In this document: positions 16,650 to 19,597 of the stretch, one piece after another
How the letters are laid out: each line of letters starts with the position of its first letter
How positions within the stretch are numbered: the first letter of the stretch is position 1
Source of the DNA: GCA-002713455 sp964428745
GTDB lineage: Bacteria; Fidelibacterota; Marinisomatia; Marinisomatales; TCS55
Reading direction: 5' to 3'
Length of the DNA stretch: 19,597 nt
Assembly (NCBI GenBank): GCA_964428745.1
Contig: CAYRYZ010000028.1
Span: 1-19,597, forward strand
Notes under the pieces: model-generated
Seen by the model: the letters and a program-made list of their open reading frames with translations, nothing else
Told to the model about the DNA's origin: nothing
The model's database searches: none
Position numbers and translations under genes: made by a program

Positions 16650-18403
16650 TTTCAAATATTATTTATTTTCTCCGATTTATTACTATATTAGTGCTCTATA
16701 ATTTATTAAACGGGCAAATCAACATCTCTGGTACATCATCTATAGGATATGGTTCCAGTCAAAACAATTTCAGTTTTAATGACAATCTTATTGACATAAA
16801 TGGGGATTGGAATAATTGGACAGGATGGTTACAACTAGAGCATGCTCAACCTCCACAATTGGGTCGAAGTTTCTCAGGTTTACGAAAAATTAGAGTTGAG
16901 TATATTAAAGAAGATTTTACTATAAAATTAGGGGATATATATGAATTTTGGGGTAATGGGCTAGCACTTAATATGGTAGATGATCAATCAATTGATTTAG
17001 ATACAGGTGTTCGTGGCGGATTAATTCATTGGTCAGATAATGTTTATAGTCTTGAGGCATTAGTTGGCAATCAGGATATTTGGCGTATTTCTAACCAAGT
17101 ATTAGGATTTAATGATCGCGTGCCAAATTATGGAATTGAGAATACGATTTATGGCCTAAGAGCTGGAACATTCTTTGGCCAATGGTTTATTGGATCTCAT
17201 TATTTAAATGTATATGAGAAACATCCTGATGCAATACTTAAATCTCATCGTTCAATAAATCATAAGTTATTAGGAATTAATTTGAATTATTTCAGTGATA
17301 AATTTGATTTCAGTATGGATTATGTCAAAAAAACTTGGATAGAAAAAATAAAAAAATATGAAGGCATTAATACAAATAATGATTTTCTAAAGGATGGCAA
17401 TGGTTTTTATGCTAATAGTAGTATTTATTTAGGCTCCTGGTCTATTGGACTTTCATATAAAAATTATTTTTTTGAAAAATTTTCTCCACAGGATAGATGG
17501 GACTTTGTTAATAATGTAGGTGGCACATTAACATTGCAACAAATGCCAACTGTGTTTAAACAACATAGCTCAGTACTATTAGGTAAGATTACCCATTTGA
17601 TAGATTACAATGATGAATTGGGCTATAATTTCAGATTGGAGGGCCCATTAACGGATAAAATCATAGCTTCTGTGAACTATTCTAGATCAAGTCGACATAA
17701 TGAGTGGGTTTTAGATAATGAGTGGGTTTGGCATGAAAAAAACGATAATATTTTGCTCCCATCAAAAGATAAAATGTATAATCCATTTGAAGAGTTATTT
17801 ATTGAATTAAATGGTTATGCAATATCAGATAAATTGAATTATGTTATTGGAATTTCAACAACAAATGATGTAATTGATCTGTACACGAATCAATACAGTA
17901 ATGAATTTCATTTTTTTAGCTATGAATTAGTAGATGCAATGACTATACCCACTCATTTCACGTATCTAATTAACAATCAATATAGTATAGATTTTACTTT
18001 TGAGTATCAGGAAATGAGAAGGGGAGTCGATAGTAGAAACGTTTCAAACATCTTTAATTCAAATTTCACTAAAGATAAACAGTTGAACCGGTTTATCGCT
18101 ATTGGCTTAGGGAAATCGCCCAAGTGGTCTATGACCTTAAGTATAGATTATTCTAATACTGAAGAACTTGTAGTGATTGATAAAGTTAGGAATAAAAATT
18201 TGATCGAAGAAACACTCGACAACATTTGGGATACATCATTTGCTTGGGCGAGTATTGGCATGATTTATAATATCAATCAAAATCATCAGTTATCGCTGTC
18301 TTACGGTTCCCAACGTGGCGGAGTATTTTGTAGCAATGGAGTATGTCGATATATACAGCCTTTTGAAAATGGCTTTAAAATTGGGTTAATGTCAAATTTT
18401 TAG
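16646..18403 (+). CDS. Outer-membrane beta-barrel protein (DUF6029-like)
   Basis: 585 residues with a signal peptide (about 1-23, ending LLNGQ). The rest is alternating amphipathic strands rich in Tyr, Trp, Asn and Gly, and the chain ends in Phe (GLMSNF), as in BamA-inserted barrels. The IKLGDIYEFWGNGLALNM…DLDTGVRGGLI block resembles DUF6029 proteins of Bacteroidetes, which I recall being encoded beside TlpA and Omp28-type genes. The only two cysteines, C562 and C567 (CSNGVC), lie near the C terminus and could form a disulfide. The start is TTG 16646 overlapping the previous stop; no in-frame ATG precedes the signal sequence. The substrate or role is unknown. Confidence 0.75.
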   Translation: MISNIIYFLRFITILVLYNLLNGQINISGTSSIGYGSSQNNFSFNDNLIDINGDWNNWTGWLQLEHAQPPQLGRSFSGLRKIRVEYIKEDFTIKLGDIYEFWGNGLALNMVDDQSIDLDTGVRGGLIHWSDNVYSLEALVGNQDIWRISNQVLGFNDRVPNYGIENTIYGLRAGTFFGQWFIGSHYLNVYEKHPDAILKSHRSINHKLLGINLNYFSDKFDFSMDYVKKTWIEKIKKYEGINTNNDFLKDGNGFYANSSIYLGSWSIGLSYKNYFFEKFSPQDRWDFVNNVGGTLTLQQMPTVFKQHSSVLLGKITHLIDYNDELGYNFRLEGPLTDKIIASVNYSRSSRHNEWVLDNEWVWHEKNDNILLPSKDKMYNPFEELFIELNGYAISDKLNYVIGISTTNDVIDLYTNQYSNEFHFFSYELVDAMTIPTHFTYLINNQYSIDFTFEYQEMRRGVDSRNVSNIFNSNFTKDKQLNRFIAIGLGKSPKWSMTLSIDYSNTEELVVIDKVRNKNLIEETLDNIWDTSFAWASIGMIYNINQNHQLSLSYGSQRGGVFCSNGVCRYIQPFENGFKIGLMSNF

Positions 18404-18417
18404 CTTATTTTTTTACA

Positions 18418-19479
18418 ATGGAATATTTAAAGAAATATATTTTTCTATCATTTATTTTATCAAGTCTTTTTTGGTCATGTGAAGATAAACGCTCTTCAGC
18501 TAACCAAGTTCCTTCATCGATTGTAATTACACCAGTTAATTCAATCCTTAAACCAAATCAATCAGTTCAGTTATACTCACTTGTCATTGATAAGAATAAT
18601 AGTGAAATTGATGAACCTGAAGTTGTTTGGTCTTCAACAAATGAATTAGTTGCAATTGTTAATCAAAATGGGCTTGTAACAACTAAATCAAAAGGGTCAG
18701 TAACTATAATAGCTTCTGTTGGAACTATCCAAGGCATGGCTGAAATAGTAGTTAGTATAACGCGCCGACGAGTTCTTAGTGAGATGTTTACATCAAGCAC
18801 TTGAGGTCCATGTTCCTCCGCGGAGCGGAGCCTTCAGTCATCTCTTAAGCCTGGTACAGTTCTGTATGTAGGGGCAGCTTTAGATACCATGTGGCATCAG
18901 ATTTTTTATCATGTTTGGTGGCCAGGTCAAGGTAATGACCCCATGTACCTTGCGAATACTGCAATGAACAGATCTCGAAATAACTATTATGGCAATAATT
19001 ATACACCTCACATGTATACAAATGGTAAAGATTCAGGTTCTAACCCGAATAATTGGAAAGAAGACCCTAAGAACTATTTAAGCAAAGTTGGTATATATGA
19101 TATTTCAATTAAAGGTTTACAGTCTGGGAATAGTATTGACTTTGAGGTGTCGAGTAGTTCTGTAATGAATACGGGTTCATCAACAAATATTAGATTATAT
19201 ATAGCAACTGTTATGGGATTAGTAAAATATCCCAATTCCCCAAATGGTTTAACAGAACATCATAATGCAGTTATAGAATTAATTACTGGCAATGAAGGAA
19301 AGAAAATGTCTTATATCTCTGGCGTAGATTATATTGAGTCATTTAATTGGTCTATGCCAAATAATTGGATTAATCACAATTCTATTAATTGGAAAAGTGA
19401 AGATATTAAGGTTGTAGCTTGGATTCAAAATTATAATAGTAAAGAAATCCTTCAGGCTGTCAGTTTTGATTTTGATTAA
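18418..19479 (+). CDS. Omp28-like selenocysteine lipoprotein (in-frame UGA at residue 129)
   Basis: One reading frame of 353 residues interrupted only by TGA 18802-18804. Seen: a signal peptide with a lipobox-like end (LFWSC, C21), a BIG2-like Ig domain (about 33-112: VVWSSTNELVAIV…GLVTT…GSVTIIA), then RRVLSEMFTSST-[TGA]-GPCSSAE, the place where Omp28-type thioredoxin domains carry CGPC. After the TGA the frame continues with no stop through VWWPGQGNDPMY, NRSRNNYYGNNYTPHMYTNG (typical Omp28 blocks, with a probable cis-Pro in YTP) to TAA at 19477-19479. ATG 18889 has no ribosome site and would lack the redox motif. Apart from C21, the only redox residues would be U129 and C132. Read-through by selenocysteine is inferred from the TGA position and the adjacent hairpin. 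The alternative is a single TGC/TGT-to-TGA mutation or sequencing error. Confidence 0.8.
18802..18836 (+). promoter_or_regulatory. Candidate bacterial SECIS element
   Basis: The upper stem is CTCCGC (18816-18821) paired perfectly with GCGGAG (18825-18830) around loop GGA. The loop starts 17 bases after the TGA and begins with two G, matching the known bacterial SECIS rule (short apical loop with an early G, roughly 16-37 bases from UGA). The UGA itself can pair in a lower stem: TGAGG (18802-18806) with CTTCA (18832-18836), as in E. coli fdhF. Twelve of the fifteen upper-stem bases are G or C in a very AT-rich gene, and the codons used here (GCG, GAG, CGG) are atypical for the window. Confidence 0.7.
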
Positions 19480-19554
19480 TACAGTAAAAGATTTCCAGCT
19501 CAAATAAAAAACGTTTAATTTAGCCGCTCTTATTTAATAATAAATTATAATAAT

Positions 19555-19597
19555 GCACCCGTAGCTCAACTGGATAGAGCGTTCGGCTACGGACCGA
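19555..19597 (+). tRNA. tRNA-Arg (ACG), cut by the window end
   Basis: The first 43 bases of a tRNA: acceptor 5' arm GCACCCG, D arm GCTC/GAGC around AACTGGATA, and anticodon arm TTCGG-CTACGGA-CCGA(A). The anticodon ACG is at 19589-19591, normally edited to ICG to read CGU/CGC/CGA. The 3' half lies outside the window. The 75-base gap before it (19480-19554) is very AT-rich and contains a TATAAT at 19546-19551 that is too close to the tRNA to be a convincing promoter. Confidence 0.93.

Noticed and set aside
18418..18804. Truncated 128-residue Ig-domain lipoprotein ending at TGA
   Set aside because: The frame continues without any other stop for 225 codons after the TGA with clear Omp28-like conservation, and the TGA sits at a catalytic Cys position, so the two parts are better read as one gene.
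18889..19479. Separate gene starting at ATG 18889
   Set aside because: No ribosome site precedes it, it would begin inside the thioredoxin-like domain, and coding sequence in the same frame extends upstream to the TGA.
1..19597. CRISPR array, insertion sequence or prophage
   Set aside because: I saw no regularly spaced repeats, transposase or phage-like genes; all genes are co-oriented and housekeeping or envelope types.

Overview
This is an AT-rich stretch from a Gram-negative bacterium, with every gene on the + strand. It carries housekeeping genes (ftsEX, hrcA-grpE-dnaJ, rsmD-coaD, icd, obgE, gltX-glnS) beside envelope genes of a Bacteroidetes/FCB type: an Omp28-like lipoprotein and a DUF6029-like outer-membrane barrel next to a TlpA-like thioredoxin. 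Together with the marine-plankton look of the base composition, this suggests a member of the FCB group, possibly Marinimicrobia (SAR406). The taxonomic call is an inference. Coding is dense: no gap exceeds about 240 bases, and most of the larger gaps hold a tRNA or hairpins.

Layout. 1-864: 3' part of a CaCA-type Na+/Ca2+ exchanger. 894-2416: ftsE and ftsX, overlapping. 2474-5140: hrcA, grpE and dnaJ, overlapping, with no dnaK. 5302-7867: an unrecognised bitopic membrane protein, then a long protein built like GspL (actin-like PilM-type cytoplasmic domain, one membrane span, periplasmic domain). 7871-8862: rsmD and coaD. 8951-10446: a FmdB-type zinc ribbon and NADP-type icd. 10507-11481: obgE, ending in a strong hairpin. 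11576-11664: tRNA-Ser(GCU). 11724-14800: gltX and glnS, overlapping. 14855-19479: an envelope gene cluster. 19555-19597: start of tRNA-Arg(ACG).

The standout is at 18418-19479. Two open frames (18418-18804 and 18889-19479) lie in the same reading frame and are separated only by one TGA at 18802-18804. This TGA falls exactly where the first cysteine of a thioredoxin-like CGPC motif is expected (…FTSST-[TGA]-GPC…). Immediately downstream is a GC-rich perfect hairpin (CTCCGC-GGA-GCGGAG) at the position and with the loop guanines expected of a bacterial SECIS element. I read this as a 353-residue selenocysteine-containing lipoprotein: lipobox, BIG2-like Ig domain, then an Omp28-like thioredoxin-fold domain with a UGPC redox site. 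It appears to be in one operon with a TlpA/ResA-like thioredoxin (CSPC) and an outer-membrane barrel whose only two cysteines form a CX4C pair near the C terminus. A selenium-dependent envelope thiol-redox unit is a reasonable hypothesis.
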